A DNA stretch of 64,000 nt from Pseudofabraea citricarpa. Taxonomy: Eukaryota; Ascomycota; Leotiomycetes; Helotiales; Dermateaceae. Below, in pieces: positions 37,901 through 50,950 of the stretch. A program made the translations under genes and the position numbers. How positions within the stretch are numbered: the stretch's first letter is position 1; each line of letters begins with the position of its first letter. The DNA lies in contig JAPWGK010000007.1 of NCBI GenBank assembly GCA_029641185.1, positions 1,116,001-1,180,000 of the forward strand, written 5' to 3'. The notes beneath the pieces were generated by a model, which had not been told where the DNA came from, made no database searches, and saw nothing but the letters and a program-made list of their open reading frames with translations.

Positions 37901-39960
37901 ACTTAGAGAAAAAACCTTAGCTTAGCTCCTAGAACTAAAATATAAGTATAAGTATAAGAAATTTAGTCTAATAATATAATCTAATAAAAGATTCTAAGAT
38001 AAAAATTATAAGAGCTCTAGAAAAAGTAAAAAAAGTATAATATATTCTTTTATAAAAATAAAAGATAAGTAGCTTAAAAAAATAATAAGTTAAGCTAAAT
38101 ATTAATATATTAATATACTTAATAACTTTTATTATACTTATTAGCTTAATTAGTTAGTAAGATAAAATAAAGATTATTTTAAAATAATATATATAATAAT
38201 TATTATAATATTATAAATAAAAGTCTTAAGAGTAAATATATAAATAAGTAGCCTCTTAAGTAAATTTCTAAGTATTTATTAAAATAATATACTAAAAGTA
38301 CTAAAATATTAGAAGAATCTAATAAATTATTTATTTAATATTTATTTTAGAGATAATATAAGACTAAAATTTTAAAACTTAAAAGATAAAAATTATTAAT
38401 AAGTAATTAAGATCTTAGAAGTAAAAACTAAACTAATCCCTCTAAAATAAGTATTTATATATAAACTAAACTCGTTTAAAATAATAACTTAATATTAATT
38501 ATAAATTATAATTTAAAATAATTTATAAGATAATAAATTAATTATATTAACTTATATAATTACTTTTATATTATAATTATTTTAAGTAATAATAATAATT
38601 ATAATATACTTTAATCTTAAGTCTAAATAATTTAATATAATTAATATATTTATTAATATCTTAAGAGGAGAAAATAAAGCTCTAGTTACTTATTTATTAT
38701 CTAATAGATTTAAAATACTAGGAATATATATAAAGATTAATTAAGTATTATATAACTTAAGAGATTTTTTTACTTTATAATTCTATAAATTCTTAGTTAC
38801 TTTAAAAAAGCTAAATCTAATTATATATAAAAAAGACTTATATATTTATATAAGCCTAGGATCTAAAGTCTTAATTATATTTTATATTAATAATATATAA
38901 GTATTATATTATAAGAATAATAAAACTAAAGCCTAAGAGATTATTTATAAATTTAATAAAACGTATAAGCTTAAAAACCTTAAAGATATAAAATAATTCC
39001 TAAGAATATATATTATTAGAGATTAAGCTTAGAAAAAGATATAATTAGTTTATAATATATATATTAAAAAAGTTATTATTAGATTTAATTTAGTAGATAA
39101 AAAATACCTAAGTATTTTATTACTAATAATAAAGTTTATAAAAAATATAAGATAAACTTCTAAAGCTTAAGTTAAGAAATATTAAGAAAAAATAAGCTTA
39201 ATATTATATATTATAATTATAATTAAACTAGACGTAACTTTTATAGTTTTTTAGCTCTTTTATTTCTTAATTAATCTAAATATAAAATATCTTATAACTA
39301 TAAATTAAATAATTAAGTATCTTTTTAGAATATATTTCCTAGTAATATAATTTAGTTATAAGCTTAGTAAAATCTAGATACTAATTATATTAGATATATC
39401 TTTTATAAATAATATAAAAATATAATATTTTTTATATAATTATATAATTTCTTTATTTAGTAGTTTAATTACTTAGAAAATAATATATTAACTAAATATA
39501 TTTATATTAATTATAAAAGCTAAACTTTAGAATATTAAGTTTATAATAAAAGAAATTATAGCTTTTTAGAGGCTTTTTAAAGAATTAAGTCTAAAAATTA
39601 AGAAGTTATAAATAATCTTTTATAATAACTAATAAACGATTTATCTAATTATTAGAGAAAATATAAGAATTATAACTAAGCTAAGATATATAAATATTTA
39701 GAATATATAATTATACTAAAAATATAATAAAAATACTTTTAAAGTATCTTATATTTTTATAAATAATATATTAGCTAATAGTTTTATAAAAAATCTCTCT
39801 TAATATAAGTTTAAATATTTTTAAGTTTTACTTAATATATAAGATACTTATAATAAGATAGAAAAATAATTTTAAAAAGTAAAAGAGTTTTTACTTTTAT
39901 TTATATTTTTATTTATAAATTTCTTTTATTTAAGTAAAATACTTTAAAATATAATAATAA
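35000..39960 (+). pseudogene. Copia-D1 gag-pol remnant
   Basis: The strongest part is about 38,760-39,760 on the plus strand. The RT box is YINN at 38,883-38,894, followed by VLYYKNN, KLKNLKDIK, FLRIYIIRD and the RNase H series FLINLNIKYLITIN, ILDISFINN, LFSSLIT and IIKEIIAFQRLFKEL. These follow the copia 'YVDDIL / G.I..FLG / DP..H..AV / DA.FADD / EA..LQRFL' order. Every catalytic Asp in YVDD has become Asn. Upstream (35-38.7 kb) gag, protease and integrase are expected by position, but I could not confirm individual motifs there. Confidence 0.8.
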
Positions 39961-41792
39961 TTATTAAAGTTATAATAAAAAGCGTTTCTAAGTAATACTT
40001 ATAAGTTATTAAGCTTATATTTATATAAATAACTAAATAAAAATAAACTAAACTTTTAACTAAGTAAAATATTAATTATATTATTAGTTATTTTTATAAG
40101 ATAAGTTTTTTTCTTATTTTATTTATTAGAACTAATAAATCTAAAATTATACTTATAATTATAAATTCTTTTAACTTATTTTAATTTATTATAATTAATA
40201 TCTAGTTCTAAAGTCTAATAAATAACTAAGTAATATTTCTTTAGATTCTAAGAGTAATAAATTAATAAAATTCTTACTTAAGAAAATATAAGAATATATC
40301 TTAAAAGAAAAAAAAGCTTTATCTTAAAAAATAATAATAAAACGCTTAATAAAAGATAAAACTAAATTAAGAATTAAGATATAAATATATTTAGATAAAT
40401 ATAATAAATAATACTTATTTTTATTAATAATCTTAAAATAATAATTATTATTTTTATTACTTAAAGCGTTTTTTAAATAACTAAGATAAGAAATTAAGTA
40501 TTTATTCTTAGAAACCTAAAAAGTTTTCTTAGAAGACTTTATATTAAGCTTTTTAATATTAAGCTTCTAGTATTTAGAAAGCTAATTAGAATCCTTCTTT
40601 TAATAAATATAATACTTATAAAAATAATATTTATATTTAATAATATATTAATTAAAGGTATTATTATTATTTTTATTATTATTAGATAAATTATCTAAAT
40701 AAAAGAAAATAATATTATTTAAATCCTTAAGAAACTTAAAAGTATTACTCTTATAAATATAAGTAGATATAAGCTAAGTTATACGATTATACTTATTATA
40801 TAAAATAATTAGATAATAGTTAATAATAATATAAATATTAGATAAAAATACTTATAAGAAAAAAATAAATCTTTTAAAATAAGAAACTTCTTATAATTAA
40901 AATTATTAGTTTTATTAATAAGATACTTAGACTTTTTCTTAAGAATTAAAAAGTTATATTAGAATTTCTTATATATAATAAATATATACTTAGGATAAAA
41001 GTTATTAATTATAAATTAATAAAAGTTATCTTAAGTTAATTAAAATCCCTAGGATATTATACTAGAATAAAAATACTTATTAGAAGTAAACTAAATAAAA
41101 GAAAAAAGAATAAAAGAATAAATTATATAAGAAATAAAAGATATATTAGCTAGCTTAATATTAATAATAAAAAGTATTATAATAGGTTATATAAGTTTAT
41201 TAGTAAATATATTTCTAACTTAAGAAGAATTATAAATATTTATAGCTTATAAAATAATAAGTAAATAATATAAAATATAAAAGATTATTTATATATTAAG
41301 AAAAAGAAAAAAAAAGAAATAAATTTTATAAAAGTCTCTTTTATTTTATATATCTTTAATAGGTTTTTTATTTTTATCTTATAAGTAATATAAGATATCT
41401 TTAATTTATTTATTAAAAAAAGCGAATAATAAAAAGAAAAAGAAAAAGAATAAAAAAAATACTTAAATTTAATAATATTATAATTATAATTAAGATTAAG
41501 ATTAAAATTATAAGAGAGAAAAAGAAAAAAGTTATAAAATAAGGATTTTATAAGTAGAATCCCTAATTTATAGAATAATAATTAGGTTACTCCTAGTATT
41601 AGCTAGATTAAGAGAACTAAAGATAATATAAGAAAATCTCTAATTTATAAACTTAATCTAATAATTTAGTTAATAAATAATCGTATATAATATAATTACT
41701 TAGCTTATATTATTTACTTATTTAAAGATAATATATTAATCTTATACTCCTAGAAAATAATATATATACTAAGTATAATAAATTATAAGATA

Positions 41793-41990
41793 TATTATAA
41801 AATCTAAGATTAAATAATTTATTATATAAGAGATTAAAATAACTAAAGTAATTTATTTAATAATAAGTATTATTCTTATATAAATATACTTTTTCTTATA
41901 ATCTCTTATTTCTCTTAAATTAAATAATATAAATTATACTTTTTATACTTTCTTAATTACTTAAACTAACTTTATTTTTATTATATAATA
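41793..41990 (+). repeat. 3' LTR of Copia D1
   Basis: 198 bp, starting TATTATAAAATCTAAG and ending TTATTATATAATA, then TSD CTTAA. The differences from the 5' LTR that I compared are mostly C/T or G/A. Confidence 0.92.
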
Positions 41991-42639
41991 CTTAAGTATT
42001 TCTTTTATTCTTTTTTTTCTTTTTCTTATTATTTACTCTTTTTAATAGGTAAATTAAAAATATTTTATACGACTTATAAAATAAAAGTAAAAAATCTATT
42101 AAAAGTATATAAAATAAAAGAGACTTTTATAAGATTTATTTCTTTTTTTTTCTTTTTCTTAATATATAAATAATCTTTTATATTTTATATTATTTACTTA
42201 TTATTTTATAAGTTATAAATATTTATAATTCTTCTTAAGTTAAAAATATATTTACTAATAAACTTATATAACCTATTATAATACTTTTTATTATTAATAT
42301 TAAGCTAGCTAATATATCTTTTATTTCTTATATAATTTATTCTTTTATTTTTTTTTCTTTTATTTAGTTTACTTCTAATAAGTATTTTTATTCTAGTATA
42401 ATATCCTAGGGATTTTAATTAACTTAAGATAATTTCTATTAATTTATAATTAATAACTTTTATCTTAAGCGTATATTTATTATATATAAGAAATTCTAAT
42501 ATAACTTCTTAGCTCTTAAGAAAAAGTCTAAGTATCTTACTAATAAAACTAATAATTCTAATTATAAGAAGTTTCTTATTTTAAAAAATTTATTTTTCTC
42601 TTATAAGTATTTTTATCTAATATTTATTTTATTACTAAT

Positions 42640-43265
42640 TATTATCTAATTATTTTATATACTAAGTATAATTATATAAACTAACTTATATTTACTTATA
42701 CTTATAAGAGTAATAATCCTAAGCTTTTTAAGAGTCTAGATAATATTATTTTCTTTTAGTTAAATAATTTATCTAATATTAATAAAAATAATAATAATAC
42801 TTTTAATTAATATATTATTAAATATAAACGCTACTTTTATAAGTATTATATTTATTATAAGGAGGATCTTAATTAGCTTTCTAGATACTAGAAGCTTAAT
42901 ATTAAGAAGCTTAATATAAAGTCTCCTAGAAAAACTCTTTAGATTCTTAAGGATAAATACTTAATTTCTTATCTTAGTTACTTAAAAAGTATCTTAAATA
43001 ATAAAAGTAATAATTATTATTTTAAGATTATTAATAGAAATAAATATTATTTATTATATTTATCTAAATATATTTATATCCTAATTTTTAATTTAGTTTT
43101 ATCTTTTACTAAGTATTTTATTATTATTTTTTAAGAGAAAGTTTTTTTTTCTTTTAAGATATATTTTTATATTTCCCTAAATAAGAATTTTATTAATTTA
43201 TTACTCTTAGGATTTAAAGAAATATTATTTAGTTATTTATTAAGCTTTAAAACTAGATATTAATT
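42640..43265 (+). pseudogene. Possible antisense ORF in the Copia-D 3' region
   Basis: Between RNase H and the 3' LTR of D2, the strand opposite to pol reads about 208 codons with only about eight stops. The reading goes from YYLIILYTKYNYIN through YKSNNPKLFKSLDN, an NKNNNNTFN tract and YKRYFYKYYIYYKEDL to KDKYLISYLSYLKSILNN and LLLLGFKEIL. The matching part of D1 (about 40,230-40,880, minus) reads the same way (YYLIILYNKYNRIT, SNTFKFLKDLNN). D3 keeps the end of it (about 10,108-10,480). Stop density is about half of what this base composition predicts. Many Tyr may be former Cys or His. No family recognised; coding status is inference. Confidence 0.45.
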
Positions 43266-43559
43266 ATAATAAGTTAAAATAAGTTAAGAGAATTTATAAT
43301 TATAAATATAATTCTAGGTTTATTAGTCTTAGTAAATAAGATAAAAAAAAGACTTATCTTATAAAAATAACTAGTAATATAATTAATATTTTACTTAATT
43401 AAAAGCTTAGTTTATTTTTATTTAATTATTTATATAAGTATAAGCTTAGTAACTTATAAGTATTACTTAGGAATATTTCTTATTATAATTTTAATAATTA
43501 TTATTATATTTTAAAGCGTTTTACTTAAATAAAAGAAATTTATAAATAAAAATATAAAT

Positions 43560-46500
43560 AAAAGTAAAAACTTTTTTACTTTTTAAAATTACTTTTTTAT
43601 CTTATTATAAGTATCTTATATATTAAATAAAACTTAAAAATATTTAAACTTATATTAAAAGAGATTTTTTATAAGATTATTAGTTAATATATTATTTATA
43701 AGAATATAAGATATTTTAAAAATATTTTTATTATATTCTTAGTATAATTATATATTCTAAATATTTATATATCTTAGCTTAGTTATAATTCTTATATTTT
43801 CTCTAATAATTAAATAAATCGTTTATTAGTTATTATAAAAGATTATTTATAGCTTTTTAATTTCTAGACTTAATTTTTTAAAAAGCTTTTAAAAAGCTAT
43901 AATTTCTTTTATTATAAACTTAATATTCTAAAGTTTAGCTTTTATAATTAATATAAATATATTTAATTAATATATTATTTTCTAAGTAATTAAACTATTA
44001 AATAAAAAGATTATATAATTATATAAAAAATATTATATCTTTATATTATTTATAAAAGATATATTTAATACGATTAATATCTAGATTTTACTAAGCTTAT
44101 AACTAAATTATATTACTAAGAAGTATATTTTAAAGAGATACTTAATTATCTAATTTATAGTTATAAGATATTTTATACTTAGATTAATTAAAAAGTAAGA
44201 AAGCTAAGAAGCTATAAAAGTTATATTTAATCTAATTATAATTATAATATATAATATTAAGCTTATCTTTTCTTAGTACTTTTTAATTTAAGTTTTAGAG
44301 ACTTATCTTATATTTTTTATAAACTTTATTATTAGTAATAAAATATTTAAGTACTTTTTATTTATTAAATTAAATCTAATAATAACCTTTTTAATATATA
44401 TATTATAAATTAATTATATCTTTTTCTAAGCTTAATCTTTAATAATATATATTCCTAGGAATTATTTTATATTCTTAAGGTTTTTAAGCTTATATATTTT
44501 ATTAAGTTTATAAATAATCTCTTAGGTTTTAGTTTTATTATTCTTATAATATAATACTTATATATTATTAATATAAAATATAACTAAGACTTTTAATCCT
44601 AGGCTTATATAAATATATAAGTCTTTTTTATATATAATTAAATTTAGCTTTTTTAAAGTAACTAAGAATTTATAAAATTATAAAATAAAAGAATCTCTTA
44701 AGTTATATAATACTTAATTAATTTTTATATATATTCCTAGTATTTTAAATTTATTAAGTAATAAGTAGGTAATTAAAGTTTTATTTTCTTTTCTTAAGAT
44801 ATTAATAAATATATTAATTATATTAAATTATTTAAACTTAAGATCGAAATATATTATAATTATTATTATTACTTAAAATAATTATAATATAAGAGTAATT
44901 ATATAAGTTAATATAATTGATTTATTATTTTATAGATTATCTTAAATTATAATTTATAATTAGTATTAGGTTATTATTTTAGATAAGTCTAATTTATATA
45001 TAAATATTTATTTTAGAGGAATTAATTTAATTTTTACTTTTAAGATCTTAATTACTTACTAATAGTTTTTATTTTTTAGGTTTTAGAGCTTTAGTTTTAT
45101 ATTATCTCTAAAATAAATACTAAGTAAATAATTTATTAGATTCTTCTAATATTTTAGTACTTTTAGTATATTATTTTAATAAATACTTAAGAGTTTACTT
45201 AAAAAGCTATTTATTTATATATTTACTTTTAAGACTTTTATTTATAATATTATAATAATTATTATATATATTATTTTAAAATAATCTTTATTTTATTTTA
45301 TTATCTAATTAAACTAATAGATATAATAAAAGTTATTAAGTATATTAATATATTAATATTTAGCTTAACTTATTATTTTTTTAAGTTATTTATCTCTTAT
45401 TTTTATAAAAAAATATATTATACTTTTTTTATTTTCTCTAGAATTCTTATAATTTTTATTTTAGAGTCTCTTACTAGATCGTATTATTAGATTAAATTTC
45501 TTATACTTATACTTATATTTTAGTTCTAGGAGCTAAGCTAAGATTTTTCTTTTAAGTTTTTCCTAAGAAAGCTTTTATTAACCTATTACTTAATTATATA
45601 ATTCCTTTTATTATATAATTACCTAAGATATTATTTTTCTTAATAGTAGATTATTTAAGTTAACTTTTATTATTTTATTATTATTCTTACTCTTAGAAGC
45701 TAATATACTTTTAGGTTTAAGAGTATTATTAAAAGATAAAAGTCCTAAAAGTTAATTAAATAAATTACTTTTTTATTATTTTATAATTACTAAAAATATT
45801 AATATAACTTCTTATATTAACTTTTTAGCTTTTACTTAAGACTTAATCTCTTAAGAGACTAAGATATTATCCTCTAGATTAATAAGAGTATTATTACTTC
45901 TTCTTATAAGCTTCTTATTTTACTTAATTATAAAGCTTATATCTTCTTATCTAATTAGATTATTAAGTATTAATCTAGTATCCTAAATCTTAGGTTTTTT
46001 AATTTCGATTATATTTATTATTATTCTAGTAATTATAAGTAATTAGTTTTTCTTTTATTTTTTATTTAGATTATATCTAATATTCTTATTAAATCTAATA
46101 TTTCTAGTAATAATAATTCTATTAAATATAAGAACTTATATTTTATAAATATTAAATATAATATATTTTATTAAATATCTAATATAAGCTTATAATCTGA
46201 TTTTAAAAGCTTTTACTAAGCTCCTAGCTTCTTATTTTTTAATTAATAGATATACCTAATAATTATATATATAAATCTTATTTTAATTAAGTTAAAGATT
46301 TATTATTAAGTTAATAATTTACTTAGGATTATATTATTAAAAGTATAAGTAAAACTAGAAGTTAAATATTTTATTTAGGGTTTTTATATTATTAACTTAA
46401 AGTAAGCTAATATTATATAAGAAGATTCTTATAAGTATAATTTTTAGCTATAAGTTTACTAGAAGGTTTATATTTTCTTTTATTTTTATAAATCTTATAA

Positions 46501-48500
46501 TTATTTCTTATTTAGCTCGCTTTATTTTATTATTTATCTTATATATATATATTAGAAAGAACTTAAGGTTAATATTTATTTCTTTTATCTAATACTAGTA
46601 ATAAGTAATACTTTTAATTATAATTATAAATATATTATTATCTTACTTAATTTTATAGATTAAAAGCTTATATTAAGTTTTTATTTAGCTCTTAAAGCTT
46701 TTAAGAGAATAATATATCTTCTTATAAGTCTTTTATCTTAGTATAAAGCTAAAAAGCTTTTTATTATATTTATTTTTAATTATAAGTAGCTAAGAGAAAT
46801 TATTATACTTATATTTAAAATCAAATAAGTTTTAATTAATTCTCTAGAAAGATTAAGATAATCTCTTTTCTAGTAATTACTTTAATATTCTTTAGCTAAT
46901 ATAAGTTATAAAATAATACTTATATTTCGTCTTTTTTATCTTACTTATTTTTATATTATAAATTAATCTAATAAATATACTTAGAACTATTAGGTTTAAA
47001 TATCTTATTTTATTATACTAAAGTTATTTAGAATTTAATCTTAGATATAAGAACTTTTTTTAGTTCTTAAGCTTTAGTTTTATCTTTTATCTAATTATAA
47101 GAAATATAAGGATTTTAGTAATACTTAAAGGGATATTTATAAGAAGCTTTAAGTAAAAAGAAAATAACTTATATTCTAAGAATATAATATTAAATAAAAA
47201 TCTTAATTTCTTAATATATATATTTTTTTTCTTACTCTTATATTTTAATAAGCTATTAAACCCTTAGTATTAGATCTTAATCTTCTTAAGAAAAGTCTCT
47301 AATATTATATTAATATTAAACCTCTTAATTACTTTAATATTATAAAATATTAAATCTATTATTTCTTTTTTATTTATTTTATCTAATATATTTTTTATAA
47401 TTCTAGTATTATAAAATAAGATTAATAAATATAAAGTTCTTATATTTATTATATTATCTAGATTTATTTTAACTAATAAGCTTAGAACTAAAAGTTTTTT
47501 ATTATTTACTAAGTAAATAACTTTATAATTATTAATAAGCGTATTATAAGATAATAGGTAACTTAAAAAGTCTATAGTTATATAAATACTTATACCTAGT
47601 TATTAGATTATAAGCTTTAGGTTTAAGATTATTATATTTATAAGCCCTAGGTATTTACTAATAAAATTTCTAGAAGATTTCTTTTTTTTTTAGGATAAGT
47701 CTCTAAAATTTAAGGTCTTTTAATCTTTCTTAATAAGCTTATTATATATTAAACCTTAGTTTTTATTTTATAAATAATCTTAGATTATATAATATTTTTC
47801 TTTAGAAAAAGGATTTCTAAGATTTTTTCTTAAGCTTCTTATAAGAGTATACTTAAGAAATAAATATATTAAGGATTTCTAAAAGTACTTTTTATCTCTT
47901 TTATCTTAGTAAAAATAAGATTACCTTTACTTTTATTAAGTTAAGCTAATATATTAGTTTCTAGTATTATTTAATCTTTCTCTAAGAGTAATAAAAATTA
48001 TTATTCTCTTAGTTATAAATTAGACTAAATTTTTATATATTAGAGTAAAAAATTAATTTTTATATTACTTAAGTATTTTACTTAGGAGTTTAAGCTTATT
48101 TATTCTAATATATTTTATTAGTTAAAATCTTTTTTATTCTAGAGTTATTTTTATAAATATTATTATAAGAAACTCTTTAGTTATAAGTAAGCCTTATATC
48201 TCTAGTATATTATATACCTAAGCTTATTAGAATATTCTAAGTTATTCCTAATATTATTATATAAGATTTATATTATTTTTCTTTATTTATTCGAGTATAA
48301 TATTATACTCTTAGTAAATAATAATTAATATATTATTATTAATAAGTATAAGTTATAACTTTAGTAATCGAATAATTATTTATAAGTTTAAGTCTTTTTC
48401 TTTTCTAATTATTATATTAATTAAAGTTAAGATTAAAAGAGAAACCGTTTATCTAATTTATTACTTAAGAATATAATATTCGATTATATTATATAATTAG
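43560..48500 (-). pseudogene. Copia-D2 gag-pol remnant
   Basis: Reverse complement of the D1 gag-pol region and colinear with it. RNase H to RT lies at about 43,600-44,700 in plus coordinates, and the 5' gag end near 48,000-48,500. Stops and substitutions follow the same RIP pattern. Without D1 it is uninterrupted, so it supports the D1 layout. Confidence 0.75.
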
Positions 48501-48964
48501 CTCGCTTACTTTATAATATAAATCCTTAGCTAAATATTAAGCTTATATTATATATTATTATATATAATCTTAGTATCTTATAATAGGTTAGGTTTTAGTC
48601 TAAAAAGCTTATTAATTATTACTTAATCTAAGTATAATTATTAATTAAATATTATTCTCTTATTAATAAGCTTATTAATAATTAATACTTATATAAGAGG
48701 GTTAATATTTATACTTTTTACATTTATAGTATCTAGGTTTATAAGCTCCTAGATATATTTTATACGAGCTTAATAATAAAATTAAAGGAATTAATCGGGT
48801 TATAAGTTATAATCTTTTAAAGAAATCTTCTTAGCTTTTTATTAGTTTATTTTAGAGATTATAATAATAATAATAAATTCTAAACTTAAGAATAATTATT
48901 TTTTAGCTTTCTTATAATTTAAATATAATTTTAGGAAGCTTTAATTATAAGCTAGGCTTATAAT

Positions 48965-49162
48965 TATTATATAATAAAAGTAAAATTAGTTTAAGTAATT
49001 AAGAAAGTATAAAAAATATAATTTATATTATTTAATTTAAAAGAAGTAAAAGATTATAAGAAAGAGCGTATTTATATAAGATTAATATTTATTACTAAGT
49101 AAACTACCTTAGTTATCTTAATTCCCTATATAATAAATTACTTAATCTTAGATTTTATAATA
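48965..49162 (-). repeat. 5' LTR of Copia D2
   Basis: 198 bp, starting TATTATATAATAAAAG and ending GATTTTATAATA. It is followed directly by the resumed Copia-B1 reading frame, and this fixes the boundary. Confidence 0.92.
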
Positions 49163-50950
49163 ATAAAGAAAATAACTTAGAGGTAATTAAGATACTAGAA
49201 GAAAGTATACTTAGATTAAAAGATAGATTTACTCTTAATATATACCTAAAGCTTTATTATAAAAACTCTTTATCTAATCCTATTAGTCTATTAGCTAAAA
49301 AAGAAAAAGTAAGAAAGATAATTAAGAATATAATAGAGACCCGAAAGCTACTAGTATTCCTTATATAAGCCTATAAAATAAAGTTCTTCGAGCCTAAGTT
49401 TTATAAGTAAGTAAAAAACTTACTAGAACGTAAGCTATAAGAAGAAGTAATAAAGGAGGAATATATCTCTCTAATAGATAATAAAATATAAAAACTAATA
49501 GATTAATTATTAAATAAAAATATCCTTAATATAAAATAAGTATATAAATATAAAAGAAGATAATAAAATAAAGTTATTTACTATAAAGTAAGATAAATAG
49601 CGCGTAATAATAAATAGAAAGCTAGTATTAATTATAATAAGACTTTTATATTAGTAGTAAAACTAATAAATTATAAGATATTATTTATTATTATAATAAT
49701 ACTAGACTAAGAGATCGAATAAATAAACGTAAAAATAGCCTTCTTATATAAAGATATTAATACTAAGGTTTATATAAAATAATCTAAAGAATTTAATAAT
49801 AGGATAAGAAGAATATATAAGCTTATTAAAATACTTTATAAACTAAAATAAGCTCTAAGAGTATAATATCTAATACTCTTAACGTTCCTTAGAAACCTTA
49901 AGTTTAAATATTTAGAATCTAATAATAATATATTTAATAAAGAAAAACTAATAATAGTAATTTATATAGATAATCTACTAATATTTAGAGAAAATAAAAG
50001 AGAGATTATATAACTAAAGAAAAAGTTAAATAATCGCTTCTAAATAATAGATCTTAGCTTATATAACTATTATTTTAGGATATTAGTTACTTATAACTAA
50101 TAAAAACGTATATTTCGCCTAGGGTAAAAAGGATACCTAGAAATAATACTTAGGGAGTTTAAAATAAATAATTATATAGCTATAATAATACTAATAAAAA
50201 CTAGTAGCTAACTAATTCCTAGGAACCTATAAATAAAGATAACCCTTAAATTTAGATACTAATATTAGTTAGCTATAAGATTACTAATATATATTATACT
50301 AGGAACGCGACCGAATCTTACTTATATTATATTAGTAGTAAGCTATTTTATATTAAACCTAGATTAAACCTACTAGAAGATAATAAAACGTATATTTAAG
50401 TATATCTAAGGTATATTTAATTTCGATTTAGTATTCTAAGAAAATCTAAATAAATTACTTAGATATTTCGACTTTAACTAAGCTAGGGATTAGGATACTA
50501 GGAGGTTAATATCTAGTTATATCTTTAATCTTAGGAGTAATACGATTAATTAATCCTTAAAATAATAAGCTATAATAATATTATTCTTATATAAGGTAAA
50601 ATACTTAGGATAAACGCAAGTAATAAAAGAAGTTATTTAATTAAGAAGGTTATTAATATAAGTTTTACTATAAAAAGAAATAACTACTATTATACTTTAT
50701 AATAATTAGGGAACTATAATACTCGCTTATAACCTATAATTTTACGCCCAAATAAAGTATATTAATATATAATATTATTATATATATAAGAGAGTAATAA
50801 ATAAAGATATTAACCTCTAATATATCTTAATAGATAAACAAGTAATAAACGAACTTATAAAGTTACTTCTAAGAGATCGATTCGAAGCCTTTAGGTTAAG
50901 TATTAGAGTTAAAAGCCTTACGAAAGTAATATTAAGATAAATAGATCTAA
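49163..50950 (+). pseudogene. Copia-B1 reverse transcriptase and RNase H
   Basis: The plus frame resumes after D2 with NLEVIKILEESILRLKDRF. It then shows YISLIDN (the copia 'EY.SL..N.TW' entry), VYKYK, AFLYKDI and PKLNKALYGLKQA-like LIKILYKLK. The RT box is YIDN at about 49,962-49,973 (YVDD expected). RNase H texture follows (RPNLTYIILVVS-like, then LLRYFDFN, then LIDKQVINELIKLLLRDRFEAFR). Stops are all TAA/TAG. The copia stop codon cannot be told from RIP stops. Confidence 0.85.

Larger units (their letters stand above)
34296..41990 (+). mobile_element. Complete Copia-D element D1 nested in D2
   Basis: 198-bp LTRs (34,296-34,493 and 41,793-41,990) are flanked by the perfect duplication CTTAA (34,291-34,295; 41,991-41,995). 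Removing D1 restores D2 to ATTAAGCTTAAGTATTTC, which matches D1's own copy of this region (ATTAAATTTAAGTATTTT). D1 and D2 are in opposite orientation and form a ~7.3-kb inverted repeat. At 7.7 kb the family is larger than usual for copia (about 5 kb); the surplus lies between RNase H and the 3' LTR. Confidence 0.95.
33775..49162 (-). mobile_element. Complete Copia-D element D2, split by D1
   Basis: LTRs at 33,775-33,971 and 48,965-49,162 bracket a minus-strand Copia. Without the nested D1 (34,296-41,990 plus one 5-bp duplication) its length is 7,688 bp, against 7,695 for D1. Flanks are GTAAA (33,770-33,774) and ATAAA (49,163-49,167), a duplication with one G/A difference. Inside the right LTR the plus strand reads GGCTTATAATTAT, a mutated initiator-tRNA primer site. 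It is inserted in the Copia-B1 linker between integrase and RT. Almost no CpA/TpG survives. Confidence 0.93.

Noticed and set aside
33973..49000. Segmental inverted duplication of 7 kb
   Set aside because: The inverted repeat is fully explained by D1 inserted head-on into D2, with the CTTAA target duplication.
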